In this document: positions 35,101 through 46,011 of the stretch, piece after piece
Position numbering within the stretch: the stretch's first letter is position 1
Layout of the letters: every line of letters begins with the position of its first letter
Assembly: GCF_963678635.1 (NCBI RefSeq)
Contig: NC_087068.1
Location: 25,980,318 to 26,044,317 of the forward strand
DNA: 64,000 nt
Direction of reading: 5' to 3'
From: Symsagittifera roscoffensis
Lineage: Eukaryota; Xenacoelomorpha; Acoela; Convolutidae
Program-made: the position numbers and the translations under genes
The notes under the pieces: generated by a model
Database searches by the model: none
Told to the model about the DNA's origin: nothing
Seen by the model: only the letters and a program-made list of their open reading frames with translations

Positions 35101-35917
35101 CATCATTGGTATTTTGAGGTCTAAAATTTTTTCTTGCTTGTGCAATTAAATCAATATGTTGTGTGAAATAGTCAATTATGAACCTTTGCTAAGATTTTTT
35201 GTAAATCGTGTTTAATATTTTGTCACATTTCATTGCTTGAAAATTTTTCTTAGATTGTGTTTAAAAATGCTGACAGTGCGGCAATTTCATATCTAACATT
35301 CGTGTGTCTATATGTTTGAACTGGTGACGTATTTCCACTTTCTGTTTTTTCTAGTATGGATAATTAACTATATATTACTGCAAAACAACGTTAGTAAATA
35401 TTGAGTTTGCTCATTGTAAATTTTGGTGTTGTATGTTTTTAATGTATTCTGCGAATACTTTTGAAAATTCTATGTCAACGTCGTCTGTTTGAATAACTTG
35501 TTTGCCATGAAATTAACTTGCTGTGCTGAGTTCTATGATGCAGATTCCATATTGTTGTGTTAGTTTACATATTCCTTTTAAATAATGATCGAAAATTTGT
35601 CTTTTGATTTTTGTTTCTGGGAATTCTGTTTTACATAGGCTAATTCCTTGTTTGAATACATTTGCGATTAGATTATTGCAAAATTGTATTTGACCTCTAT
35701 CTTCAGTGAGTGAATTGATGAGAAATGGGAAAACAGAGTTTTCGTGTGGACTCTCGTCACTTGGACTTTGGCTCACTTGGACTTTGGCTCATTTGGCTTC
35801 GTTTTATGACTGTTAGTGCGTAATGTTCAATGTGTCTGATTGGTTGATTCCAATTGTATAAACTTACTGGTTTGTTTTTATATATCTTTTTTTTTCTTTT
35901 TGCTTGTTTTATTTGAT
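32159..35917 (-). pseudogene. gag: C2 gag, second tandem unit
   Basis: A near-identical copy of 28,408-32,158 with a constant shift of 3,758-3,759 bases. Its longest frame, 32,157-33,647 (496 codons), extends further 5' than that of unit 1 and includes the zinc knuckle and RSNY tail. The N-terminal piece 35,513-35,776 is cut by a stop (TTA/TAA change near 35,513). The capsid TAA at 33,705-33,707 is shared. By position this is the unit that still has the leader ORF upstream. Confidence 0.82.
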
Positions 35918-36262
35918 GTGATGTGGCTTCTGAATCAGAAAAATATAGTTGATCGTGAGTTGGTAGTTTTTATTTACTGTTTCTTTTAGTTTGCAAAGTG
36001 CATCTAAATTACTGACTTCTGATTCGGAGACTGCGTTTCTTCGCTTTGAAAATCTTTTCCGTATAATTTGTCTTTGTTTACTTATAATTTTCCTTTTTAT
36101 TGTTTGTCGTTTTGTTCGATTATGTCCAATCGTTTGTTTGTGTGGTGTGATTACGAGATCGTAAGTTTCGTTGTTTATTTCGCAATTGTGTAGTGCGATT
36201 GTTTGTTTATTTCTTAAATTGTTCAGTGACATAAGGTTTAGGATGAAGGATGCAAGATTCAT
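35909..36262 (-). CDS. C2 basic leader ORF upstream of gag
   Basis: 117 codons starting at an ATG ending at 36,262. The middle is very basic (QTIKRKIISKQRQIIRKRF), followed by NAVSESEVSNLDAL. It matches 43,044-43,388 of C3 at about 85% of residues by eye, and diverged traces exist in C1b. It lies in the same frame as gag but several stops separate the two. I know no gypsy protein like it. It could be a nuclear-targeting or RNA-binding accessory peptide, or a former gag N-terminus. Confidence 0.45.
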   Translation of the reverse strand: MNLASFILNLMSLNNLRNKQTIALHNCEINNETYDLVITPHKQTIGHNRTKRQTIKRKIISKQRQIIRKRFSKRRNAVSESEVSNLDALCKLKETVNKNYQLTINYIFLIQKPHHIK

Positions 36263-36747
36263 ATTAGTGATTTTAATATCCTAGACGATTAGTCCTTACG
36301 ATTTTTTGGTTAGCCTAACTTGGGTCTTTTTATTCAGGGTTGGAGAGAAGTATATATCGATTCCGGAGACTGACTGTTACTTTCTCGTGACTATTGTAAG
36401 TTAAATCGTTAACTTACTTAACCTTACTTAGAGGTAATGGTTTTGTTCAAGAGTTGGAGAATGGTAAATCAATCTACAAGGTTCAGGTTTAATTAGAACG
36501 CAAGTAGTTCGTTAGGTACTTTTTTAAACTTACTAAGATTTAAGATTTAGCCTGGGTCAGGTAAGAGGGGGGATCAAGTGAAGGATGAATAACCGAAGTT
36601 CTTTACTGTTTAGCCTAATTAGAATGGTTAGAGTGATATGAAAATTTTTTATTAGTCCTGGGTCCTTGAGAGGGTTGGGTAGTGAATCGACGTTTGAGGT
36701 CGTTAGAGACTTTATTATTTGGGTGGGGGAGAACTAAATTGTTCTAT
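36263..36747. other. C2 leader remnant up to mariner joint
   Basis: Non-coding; matches 43,389-43,905 of C3 (GGTTAGCCTAACTTGGGTC, AAGTGAAGGATGAATAACCG). It ends at TTCTATTTGAT, where C3 continues into CCAAGG but here mariner sequence (ATTGCCCAGCG) begins, so the upstream part of C2 is lost. Confidence 0.6.
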
Positions 36748-37248
36748 TTGATATTGCCCAGCGCACCGAACAAAAACTGTAAAAAAACAAAAGTTCAGAA
36801 AACTTTTTGTTCTCTGTTGTAGCACTTGGTTTTCCCCGTGAGTACCCTCCTTGCAACCCAAATTTGACACCATGCAATTTTTTTCTATGGGGCACAAAGA
36901 GTCTACAAAGAAGCTCCTTTGGCATCTTTAGATGATCCAAAACGTAAAATTAAACAAGAGCTCGAAGAAATTAAAATTAAAAGAAGAATGCTGAGGAAGG
37001 TTGTATGCGGGATACACATTTTAATTTATCTGGTTTCTGAATTTTCTCTGAATGAATAAAAAAATTTTCTTTGTAAAATATTTTTGTAGTGCCAAAAACG
37101 CGACAGTTCTTTTCCAGGTTGAACAAAATTTTAGCGGTGACTACACAACGAATGTCTACTGGGTATGCGTGCAAAATTATGGGTTGACAATATCGACCAT
37201 GTAGTTGTCGAGATATTCCACTTTGGATCCTTTTTTTGGGACATCCTG
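36748..37248 (+). mobile_element. Mariner-like remnant M3
   Basis: It matches M1 8,610-9,094, including the degenerate transposase block, and has the 3' end GGGACATCCTG at 37,238-37,248. The upstream half, and any A insertion, are absent. Confidence 0.75.
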
Positions 37249-37399
37249 TGTTTTTTTCAAAGCAAGATTGAATCTATATCAGGGCGTAGCTAAGATCATT
37301 TTGACAATCTAAATAAAGGGGGAAATGTTGTAAATTGTTTATTTGTGATTGATCTAGATCGGTTTTTTCTGCATACTTACATTCTAATCGTGGTGATGT

Positions 37400-38335
37400 T
37401 TCATTTTTTGCAAGATAAAATTTAATATTTTGTGGTATTCCAACTGTAGTTTTTCGTGTAAGTAATTCAGGTGGTGTATTTTCACTTGTATCTTACTTAA
37501 TTCAGGTGGTGTATCTGGTAATGCAAGATTTTTTCCTGCTGTCCAAACTATGTGTAAGTTTGGGATTTTCTTTTAAAATAATTGAAATCTGTAAACTCTT
37601 TGGTTTGGATTTAATTTTTGTAAGTATTTGATGATACTGTTATAAAATTATAAACCTTTCATCTTTAGTTTGTGATTGCATGAAAACATCGTCTAAGTAT
37701 GTGATTGCATTTTTCTTGAGTATAAGTGGTCTAAAGATTTTACTCAAAAAAGCTGAAAAAGCTGCTGGTCCTTTGGATATTCCATAGAATAATCTGTTGA
37801 ATTCGTATTGTTGATTTCCAATAACGAATTGTGCTAACCGTTGTGATTGTTCATCTAATGGCATTTGATTATATGCGCTTTTCATGTCTGCGGTTGTGAA
37901 ATATTTACCATTCATTTTTGTTAGGATTACTTGAATGGGTTCTATGGGCCAATTGCATATATATTCGTCAATTAGGGAATTGAGATATCTAGCGTCTAGA
38001 ACAATTTTTAGTGATTCTTGTTTAGCGTGGATGATAACTGGGTTGATAAAGGTGTTACCTTTTGGTTGTTCCTTTTCATTTACTGGAGATATAATTTCAT
38101 ATTGTTCTAAAATGTCAAGTAATCATCTGTTTACTTTATCATGTAAGTGTATTGGTACTTTGCTTGCTCTTTGTTTTTTGAAAATTGCGTCAGGTTTTAA
38201 AGGTAAATGTAGTGGTGAACTAAATTTTCCGACATCAAATTTTGATGTTGCATAAACTGTTGGGTATTTTAATAATAGTTTGGCTAAATTGTCGAATTCG
38301 TTTCGTGTTATTTGAGATTGTTGAAATTTAAACAT
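37400..38335 (-). pseudogene. pol: C3 reverse transcriptase, thumb and RNase H deleted
   Basis: Fingers are present in 38,123-38,335. The palm frame 37,640-37,915 shows TADMKSAYNQMPLDE, FYGISKGPAAFSAF and TYLDDVFMQSQ (DD codons within 37,682-37,699), all in one frame here. Shortly after DERFIIL the sequence passes to the region matching NPNHRVYRF and the PDTLSRNT connection, so about 130 or more residues usual at this place are missing. About 37,480-37,505 carries a small duplication of the TTCAGGTGGTGTAT block. Confidence 0.8.
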
Positions 38336-38344
38336 TGTTAGAAA

Positions 38345-38719
38345 TTACTGTTGTTCTTCTGGATATTGTGATATTTTGAACGTTGGTTTAAAATATGGTG
38401 TTTTTGTGAGATAATCTGTGTTTCTTTTTTTGTTGCTTATTATATTGTTTATTGATATTTCTTCATGAAGAATTGTTGAGTGCCATATGTCTAGTAATTG
38501 TAATATATTATTGACTCGATATGCTACTTCGTTTGTGGGTAAAGTTGTGGCATTTGTTTCACAGTATCCTAAGAGTCCTAGAGTTAATGTTATCTGGTGT
38601 GGTGAAATGTTATATACGTGTAACGAAATAATATCGGAGTTTGAATGTTTCATGTATTTTATGGATGAAATTGCTTTTCGAAAAAATTTATGAATGGGTT
38701 CAAATTCAAGATCTGACAT
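38345..38719 (-). pseudogene. pol: C3 protease-RT spacer
   Basis: 124 codons open on the minus strand, matching C1a and C2. It contains GLLGYCETNATTLPTNEV. No catalytic motif is recognised. Confidence 0.6.
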
Positions 38720-38949
38720 AAAGAGATGTTGTTTGTTTTGGTTTTTATCATACTGGTGAGCTTGTTCAATTGAAAAGTTATATACATTTCCTGATAGTGG
38801 TTTCAGGTATTTTTTGTTCCTGGTTGTATATAGGGTAAAATTTGGAGAAAAATGGTAGTTGTTTGTTTAATCTTTGAAAGAATGTTAAGGATGTATTTTT
38901 CATTCTTGTGTCCTTGTCTTTTTTTTGAAGTTTACTATTTAAAATGTTT

Positions 38950-39300
38950 ATTGTGGGAATATATTTAGTTATAAATGATATGCCAATGATATTGTGTTTT
39001 ATATCTGTTATGTGGAATGTTTGTTTAAATGGTTTTTTTTTAAGATTTTGTTTTGTTCCATTGTTCTAGTGGGAACTAGGAAAAGTTGGACTTTTCCCTA
39101 ATTTATTAATGTTGAGCCTTGTGCTGTTGCTAATTTTCTGGCTGTCTTAATAGTTATTAGGGTTGGATGTAGTGTTTTAATTTCATTCAAGGTGGGGATA
39201 TTAATTAAATTTAATTCTGCTCCTGAGTCGATTAAAAAATCTATTTCAAGACCTGGTGTTTGAAATTCTTTACTTTTTGGACTTTTTAAGAGAAATGGAA
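38950..39300 (-). pseudogene. pol: C3 aspartic protease
   Basis: Active site D-S-G-A-E with codons at 39,215-39,229, intact. Downstream blocks ATAQGS and TMEQNKIL are in shifted frames because of a T-run length change near 39,035. It follows gag without a clear stop-free junction. Confidence 0.75.
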
Positions 39301-42300
39301 TTGTCCAAATTTTTTCTCATTTTTTCTTTTTGTAAATTTTGATAAATGTGGTTTGTGCTTGAGCTTTGTACTTCGTCTTTTCCGGGTTTAATTACAGTGT
39401 TACTTCTATTTACTTCTTGTTCAACTGGTACATTATTACCAATCGGTCTAGTGTAGTAATTTTGAAGGAGTTTCAGTTGATTTTCATAAATGTGTGAAAT
39501 GAAAGGTTGTTCATATATAATAGGTTCGTAATCATTTTCAACTGTGATCATATTAACTGAGATGGTGTTTTTTGTATCACTTTCGCTGTCTGTTGATTCA
39601 CAATTAATGTGATTTAATTGTAATTCTGTACTTTCTGTATCATCGATACCAGGGGGGTCTGAAATGGTTTCTTCAGTTGTCTGTACTTGATTATTTTGTC
39701 TTTGATGTTTCGGTGTGTTGCTTCTATATTTGTGTTGGGAATCGGAGTAGCGATAATTATTTCTATGAGGAGATTGAGAATTATTCCTTTGTTGGTTGTT
39801 ATAGTTTGGATTCCTATTTTGTGAATGATTTCGTGATATATTATGGTAGTTGTTGTTATTCGTTCCTTGATAATTAGATCTGTTGTACAAATTATTTCTT
39901 GATCTATTGTTTTGGTAACGTGGATTTCGATTACTTGAATAACTTCTATTCCTATTGTTTGAATAGTTTCTGTTTCTATTGTATGATGAGTTTCGTGATC
40001 TATTGTTTGAATAGTGTCTATACCTAGAATTTGAATGGGAACTGTTATCAAACAAATATTCTCTTCTGATTGAATTTGATCGTGAATAGTTGTTTCTATA
40101 CTGATTAGTTTGACTATTTGATCGACTATATCTATTTTGTGAGAAATTTCGTGAATTTCTTTGTTCTGGAGATCTACCTGTAAAACTAAAAGTATAAGGT
40201 GATTGGTTTCTTGAATAATTTGAATTATTTGGAAGTGGTTTACCAGAGCTGCTGTTACTATGTATATTTTTGTTTGGTACATTTTGGTCTTTTTTCATGT
40301 TTTGATAGATTGATTTATTTGGTTTTTATACTTTTGTGGTTTTTTTTGGTTATCTTTTTGTTTTTGTCTACATTCGGCAATACTGTGTCCGTATCTTCGG
40401 CAATAATTACACGTTTTTTGAAAGATGGTTTATCTTTGAATTTTGGGTTTTTCTCATATATATTTAAAATTTCAGTGATTTTTTCAATTAGATCTACATC
40501 TGAATCTTGTATATTGGTTATATGTGTAGTATTTATTTCGAGTCTATTAACGAATTGTAGTTTAAGATTTTCTTTTTTCTCGAGTTTCATTTTGATTTCT
40601 GCTTGTTCTAGTTTATCAACTAGTATTCTGAAATCTAAATCTGGTTCTCGAATTGAGGAGGGATGTGATGCTCTCTTTTTAATAGCTATTTTTCTTAATT
40701 GAGGTGTTAGAGTCATCATTAAAATTTCTGTCGTTTTCGTAATTTTGTAATCATGAGTGTTAAGTGAAAATGGTTTTTGAACGAGTCTTTCGATTCGATC
40801 TACCAATTGTTTAATTGTTTCGTTTGGTAGTCTGCGAATTTCATTACATAAAATTCTTTGATGTTATTTATTTCTTTCAGAATCAAACTTTTTTGAAAAT
40901 TCTTGTGTGAATTTTTTCCAATCTGTTTTTATGTCTATAGGTAAAACTGAAAACCATTTTTGAGCTGCGCCATCAAGTGTTTTTTGAATTAACGCTGTGC
41001 GTTTATGTATCCAATTGTTGTGAAGTGGTGTATTAATTGGTTCAGGTCCTATATTTAAAATTAAAATTGCTGTGACTACATTTGAATAATTTTCTACCGA
41101 ATATTCAGTGTCTGTGCCTACAAATACCATCAATGGTTTAATTGATGTCACTACGATCCACCCATTAGGTATGGATTCATTGTCATTTGTAGTGATTCTG
41201 CGGCATTTGGCATTTGTGAAAAGTTTGTAAGTTGATTTTTTGTTATTTCATGTTGTTGTAAATAATATGGTAGTGGTATTTCATTTTGCATTTGTGTTGT
41301 TTGATAATAGTCTGTTTTGACTGGGTTTTGTGAACAGAAATTATTATTTTGGGATGCGTGATTTGGTCTAGGCTGTCTCACATGTTGTTCTCGTGTATAT
41401 GCTGCTTAAAAAATATCTGGTTGAGTTACGTGATAAGAGTGTAGTCTTTGGTTTTGAAAATTTTTTTGATGGTTTTGGTCATAAATTTCGTCATCATCTG
41501 AAGAAAGATACTTAGGTGTATAAAAAGTTTTATGTTTTTTTTTGGTTATACTGTTTACTGTGTTTGTTTTGTTGGAAAAATGGGTAATTTTCTCTCGGGT
41601 CTTTTGGAGTTCGCGGGTTATCGTTAAAAATTACTAAGTTTACTGTTGGTTGTTGGAAATTTTGTCGTTGTGAAAATAAATGTTTATGCGGGTTTGTACG
41701 AGGAGGTTTAGATGTTTGTGATGTATTTACATAGTTATAATTGTGATCTGCGAAATTATTTCTGGTGAATTTTTTTTGTTTTTGTGTTGGTTTCGTCATT
41801 GGTCTAAATGTTTGGTAATCCATATGTGAATATTTTGGAGCAACCGAGAGTTTAACCGTAGATTGCAATGTTACTTGTGGTAATGTTGGATTTTTAGGTT
41901 TTGGCGTTGTAAGGTTTGGATGTATTGGTGAAATACTTTGTTGTGTAGTTGTTACTATTGTTTCAACTGTTTCTTCATTTATAAAACGTGATGGTGTTTG
42001 AATATCTTGTTGTGTAAGATTTCTAGTTCCTTTCAAATTTTCCTGTTGTACAAGAGTTGAATTTGAGCCAATATTTTGTCTTCTATTGGGTAAAAATGAA
42101 TTATAGTTTATAGGTTTTGCATCTATTGTAAGTGGAAATACTTTTAGATAGTCTTTATGAACAGAAATTGTACTGATTGCTTGACTTGAGATGTCTATTG
42201 GGATGTTCAGGAATAATGGGAGAGACCAATCAGGGTCCCAAATATAATCTGATATTTCTGCAATAACAGTGTCGTCATTGGTATTTTGAGGTCTAAATTT

Positions 42301-42947
42301 TTTTCTTGCTTGTGCAATTAAATCAATATGTTGTGTGAAATTCAATTATGAACCTTGCTAAGAATTTTTGTAAATCGTGTTTAATATTTTGTCAAAATTC
42401 ATTGCTTGAAAAATTTTCATGGATTGTTTTAAAAAATGCTGAGAATGCGGCAATTTCATATCATACATTCGTGTGTCTTGATGTTTAAACTGCTGACGTA
42501 CTTCCAGTTTCTGTTTTTTTTTCTAGTATGGTTAAATAACTATATATTAGTGCAAAACATCGTTAGTAAATTTTGAAATTGCTCTTTGTGAGTTTTGGTG
42601 TTGTATGTTTTTAATCTATTGTGCGAAAATTTTTGAAAATTCTATGTCAACGTCGTCTGTTTGAATAACTTTATTGCCATGAAATTTGCTTGCTGTGCTG
42701 AATTCTTTGATGCAGATTCCATATTGTTGTGTTAGTTTACATATTCCTTCTCAATAATGATCGACAATTTGTCTTTTGATTTTTTTTCTGGGGATTCTGT
42801 TTTATATAGGCTAATTCCTTGTTTGAATTCATTTGCGATTAGACTATTGCAAAATTGTATTTGACCTCTATCTTCAGTGAGTGAATTGATGAGAAATGGG
42901 AAAACAGAGTTTTCGTCTGGACTCTCGTCACTTGGACTTTGGCTCAT
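39270..42947 (-). pseudogene. gag: C3 gag, several frameshifts
   Basis: Pieces: N-terminal 42,732-42,947 (shift in a T-run near 42,785), middle 41,530-42,345 (271 codons, the best preserved copy of the Pro/Thr/Gln-rich part), 41,151-41,381, capsid end 40,864-41,151 with DGAAQKWFSVLPIDIKTDW, helical part 40,315-40,806, and tail 39,270-40,298 (342 codons, Arg/Ser/Asn/Tyr-rich). The TAA at 40,864-40,866 is shared with C2. One base is lost just before the knuckle (about 40,413), so CNYCRRYGHS is out of frame. The long Gag, near 1,200 codons, is larger than usual for gypsy elements. Confidence 0.8.
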
Positions 42948-43043
42948 TTTTTCGTTTTATGACTGTTAGTACGTAAGGTTCAATGTGTCTGATTGGTTGA
43001 TTCCAATTGTTTAAATGTACTGGTTTATTTTTATATATCTTTT

Positions 43044-43388
43044 TTATCCTGTGTTTGCTTGTTTTGATGAATGTGATGTGGCTTGTGAATCAGAAAAATA
43101 TAATTGATTGTGAACTGGGTTGTTTTTTTTTACTGTTTCTTCTAGCTTGCAAACTGCATCTAAATTACTGACTTCTGATTCGGAGACTGCGTTTCTTTGC
43201 TTTGAAAATTTTTTCCGTATAATTTGTCTTTGTTTACATATAATTTTCCTTTTTATTGTTTGTCGTTTTGTTCGATTATATCCAATCGTTTGTTTGTGTG
43301 GTGTGATTACGAGATCGTTTGTTCCGTTGTTTATTTCGCAATTGTGTAGTACGATTGTTTGTTTAATTCTTAAATTGTTCAGTGACAT
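43044..43388 (-). CDS. C3 basic leader ORF upstream of gag
   Basis: 114 codons with the same basic centre (QTIKRKIICKQRQIIRKKF) and SESEVSNLDAV segment as C2. The start ATG is in the same frame as gag, about 97 bases upstream of it. Its function is unknown. Confidence 0.45.
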   Translation of the reverse strand: MSLNNLRIKQTIVLHNCEINNGTNDLVITPHKQTIGYNRTKRQTIKRKIICKQRQIIRKKFSKQRNAVSESEVSNLDAVCKLEETVKKNNPVHNQLYFSDSQATSHSSKQANTG

Positions 43389-44640
43389 GAGGTTTAGGAT
43401 GAAGGATGCAAGATTGTTATTAGTGATTTTATTATCCTAGACTGTTAGTTCTTACGATTTTTTGGTTAGCCTAACTTGGGTCTTTTTATTCAGGGTTGGA
43501 GAGAAAAGTATATCTCGATTCCGGAGAATGACTGTTACTTTCTCGTGACTATTGTAATTAAGGTGTTAACTTACTTAATCTTACTTAGGGGTAATGATTG
43601 TGTTCAAGGGTTGGAGAATGGTAAATCGATCTACCAGGTTCAAGTATAATTAGAACGCAAGTAGTTCGTTTGGTACTATTTTAAACTTACTAAGATTTAA
43701 GATTTAGCCTGGGTCAGGTAAGAGGGGGGATCAAGTGAAGGATGAATAACCGAAGTTCTTCATTGTTTAACCTAATTATAATGGTTACAATGATTTGAAA
43801 AATTTCTATTTGTCCTGGGTCTTTGAAAGGGTTGGGTAGTGAATCGACGTTTAAGGTCGTTAGACACTTTATTAATTAGGTGGGGGAGAACAAAATTGTT
43901 CTATTTGATCCAAGGATAAGCCTTGATGATCAGAATATAAATTTTAATGGTATAAAACGAATTAAGTTAAGTATTTAAGGAGATCCAAGGAAAGCCTTGA
44001 TGATCTGTTTTAAAGGTGTAGATAAATTTAAGTTAAGTAAAAATACAATTTAGGATAAGCTTTTAAAAATAATTTAAATTTTAATTGATAGAAACGTTTA
44101 ATTTTTGATGAGGTTAGTGGTTTTATGATTGCTGTTATGTTTAGGTGATGAAGCTGGAGGTGACACAATGATTTGTATATACTAACAATTTATGATCATG
44201 TTAACTAATTTTTATTTTTAATAAATATATTTTTCAGATATCTTTTTGAATCTTACTGCACTTTTGGAGGACACGATTCGAGATGTTTTTATCAATCGTT
44301 ATTGTACAATAGTAAATTTGGTTTAGCGCCTGAATTAATTATTGAAGATTTTTCTTCAAGATTTTATGTTTGCAAATGAAAAACTAAATTCATTGCTAGT
44401 AAAATTCTAAATATAAAAAGTTTGTGTTGGCTTTTGCCGTACGACCATGAAACTTAACGGTAAGTTTCTTCGTAGTCGTAGATTGTCACTTGTCCGAGAT
44501 CTTCTTCCAATACCGGTTAGTTCTCGTATTGTACGGAATAGCGGCTCTGATCTATTGAGTCGTAGAGACACTTCAATTAAATTATTGTCATGTAACATTT
44601 CGGAAATGTTTTTGTCTATATCTAATCTATCTTGTTAGTT
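43389..44640. other. C3 5' leader
   Basis: Non-coding. At 43,906-44,010 a block with GATCCAAGGA and GCCTTGATGATC occurs twice about 76 bases apart. 44,020-44,640 is AT-rich with no supported gene; small frames on both strands at 44,407-44,638 are not coding-like. Confidence 0.5.
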
Positions 44641-44659
44641 CTAAGCTATTTGTTTTTAA

Positions 44660-45060
44660 GGTCTTATTCGAGACTTATGGTCGCACCAGATGAAATAAGT
44701 TCTTTGGTCTAACTCATTGAGTAATTTCGGATAGGGTACACCGTCTGCTCGTCACGCTATCGTTTTTTCGGCCGGATAGATTCGTGCAACTTCTTAGTCT
44801 AATACCGATCCTAATCTTACTCTTATATCTTCTAGGCTCAGGGTATTTAACTAGTCTCTGCAAGGCTCAATAGATCTAGAGCATACTGGTTTATTGCGAT
44901 TGCCAAAAAGACTCTTGGAGAGGTAACTAATTTCTATGTTAAATTCAAATCTCTCTGGTGCTGAAATTACAAGTAATTTCAGCACTTACAAATAAGTGGG
45001 TTGTTAGTTAGATGGATCATGATTGGTTAATATTAAATATTTTATAGTGATAAAATATCT
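44660..45060. repeat. LTR-like repeat at C3
   Basis: Homologous with 16,673-17,000 and more distantly with 903-1,110. It contains an inverted pair TGAAATTACA/TGTAATTTCA-like around 44,960-44,985. It ends with ATGGATCATGATTGG and an AT-rich stretch, after which unit 1 enters exon X2 and this copy enters the ORF at 45,081. Confidence 0.5.
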
Positions 45061-45080
45061 AATTTATAACCAATAATAAA

Positions 45081-45260
45081 ATGTATTTTAGATCTGGTTC
45101 CATTAGCTTTCCGACGAAAATTTTTATGTCCAAAACTGTAAATGGCTTTTGCTTTTCACGGGAACTTATTGGCACTGAGAAGACATCTGATCAAAAGACC
45201 AAACAACGCTTTGAAAACAGCCTCTACGGTCAAAATTTAACCAAGAATCTAGCCCTCTAA
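45081..45260 (+). CDS. Short ORF, possible host exon
   Basis: 59 codons from ATG 45,081 to TAA 45,258-45,260. A TTTTAG at 45,086-45,091 could be a 3' splice site at the same relative place as that of exon X2, after the LTR-like repeat. GTAAAT at 45,138 is a possible weak donor that would end in phase 0 and fit the next exon. The composition is ordinary, with no recognised motif. It may be chance. Confidence 0.25.
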   Translation: MYFRSGSISFPTKIFMSKTVNGFCFSRELIGTEKTSDQKTKQRFENSLYGQNLTKNLAL

Positions 45261-45600
45261 TCTTAAGTACTTGTAGAGAAAAACAGCAAACGTGAAAGTT
45301 TTCGTTCCTTTCATCAACTGAAAACTAAAAGTTGTAACTTCTATGTCCCGTCACTGTAGTTTAAGAGTTACTTTTGAAATATTATTGGTTTAAAAAAATA
45401 ATTTACAATCATACAAACATACAATTGCCTGTGATATGCACTACAGCTGTGGCATGCATCAATCGAGTAGATATTGTTCAAGTGACTCGTCTGACTATTT
45501 CAAATAGCATTTGTGAAGTTTTAAACAAGATATACTCTATTTAGCGATCTCCTGGAGCCTGCAGCTTTCAAGTAGAAGTTGCTACTATGTCTTCAAACAG

Positions 45601-46003
45601 CTGTTCGAAAAAATCAGCCGCGAAGGGGTCGTCAGAGTGTTCCGTGAAAGCCTTGAGCTCCTGGGACGTGGAGCTGCAGAAGCGTTTCGCAGAATTGGTA
45701 CCGAAACTGGAGAGGTTTTCGTACAGGTGATCAAAGAGGAGGCAACCAGATTGATTGTAAATGCTGAGCAGGAAATAGTCGAAGCACTTCTTAATGCTTC
45801 CAGAGGTGCTTTCACTTGGTGGCAGTTACTGCAGATTCCTGTCGAGTTAGGAGTTCGGTTGTTGATGGAATCCGAGTGGTTTCAGGATGAGTTAGATTAT
45901 CGCGACCCAACAGGGAAGTGGGCTTATGCTGTGAGTAAAATTGCATCAATTGGTTATGCAGGACTTGTGGGACTTTGCATGGCAGGACAGTGGGGTTTGG
46001 TTG
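45601..46003 (+). CDS. Host gene internal exon, hydrophobic C-terminal half
   Basis: An open frame from an in-frame stop at 45,514 to 46,008, with GC content well above the surroundings. An acceptor is possible at 45,599-45,600 (CTTCAAACAG, phase 0) or 45,563-45,564 (CCTGCAG). There is no ATG near the start, so earlier exons must exist. The chain has an amphipathic helical part (LGRGAAEAFRRIGTETGEVF), FTWWQLLQIPVEL and ends in a hydrophobic stretch IASIGYAGLVGLCMAGQWGLV. The donor GTTAGT at 46,004 follows phase 1. Joining to the acceptor at 59,889 keeps the frame exactly. I do not recognise the protein; membrane association is likely. Confidence 0.7.
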
Positions 46004-46011
46004 GTTAGTTC

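Larger units (their letters stand above)
37258..43388 (-). mobile_element. Gypsy-like element C3, most complete C copy
   Basis: Minus-strand order: leader ORF (43,388-43,044), gag (42,947-39,270), protease (about 39,300-38,950), spacer (38,719-38,345), RT palm with YLDD (37,915-37,640), then the RNase H/integrase connection remnant (about 37,600-37,440). Integrase and the 3' LTR are absent; a mariner terminus follows at 37,248. It is defective and internally deleted in the same place as C1a. Confidence 0.82.

Noticed and set aside
28793-40702. Plus-strand ORFs with Cys/Tyr/Phe repeats opposite the C gag tails
   Set aside because: They are the complement of the Arg/Ser/Asn/Tyr-rich gag repeat; their cysteines and aromatics come from the repeated codons.
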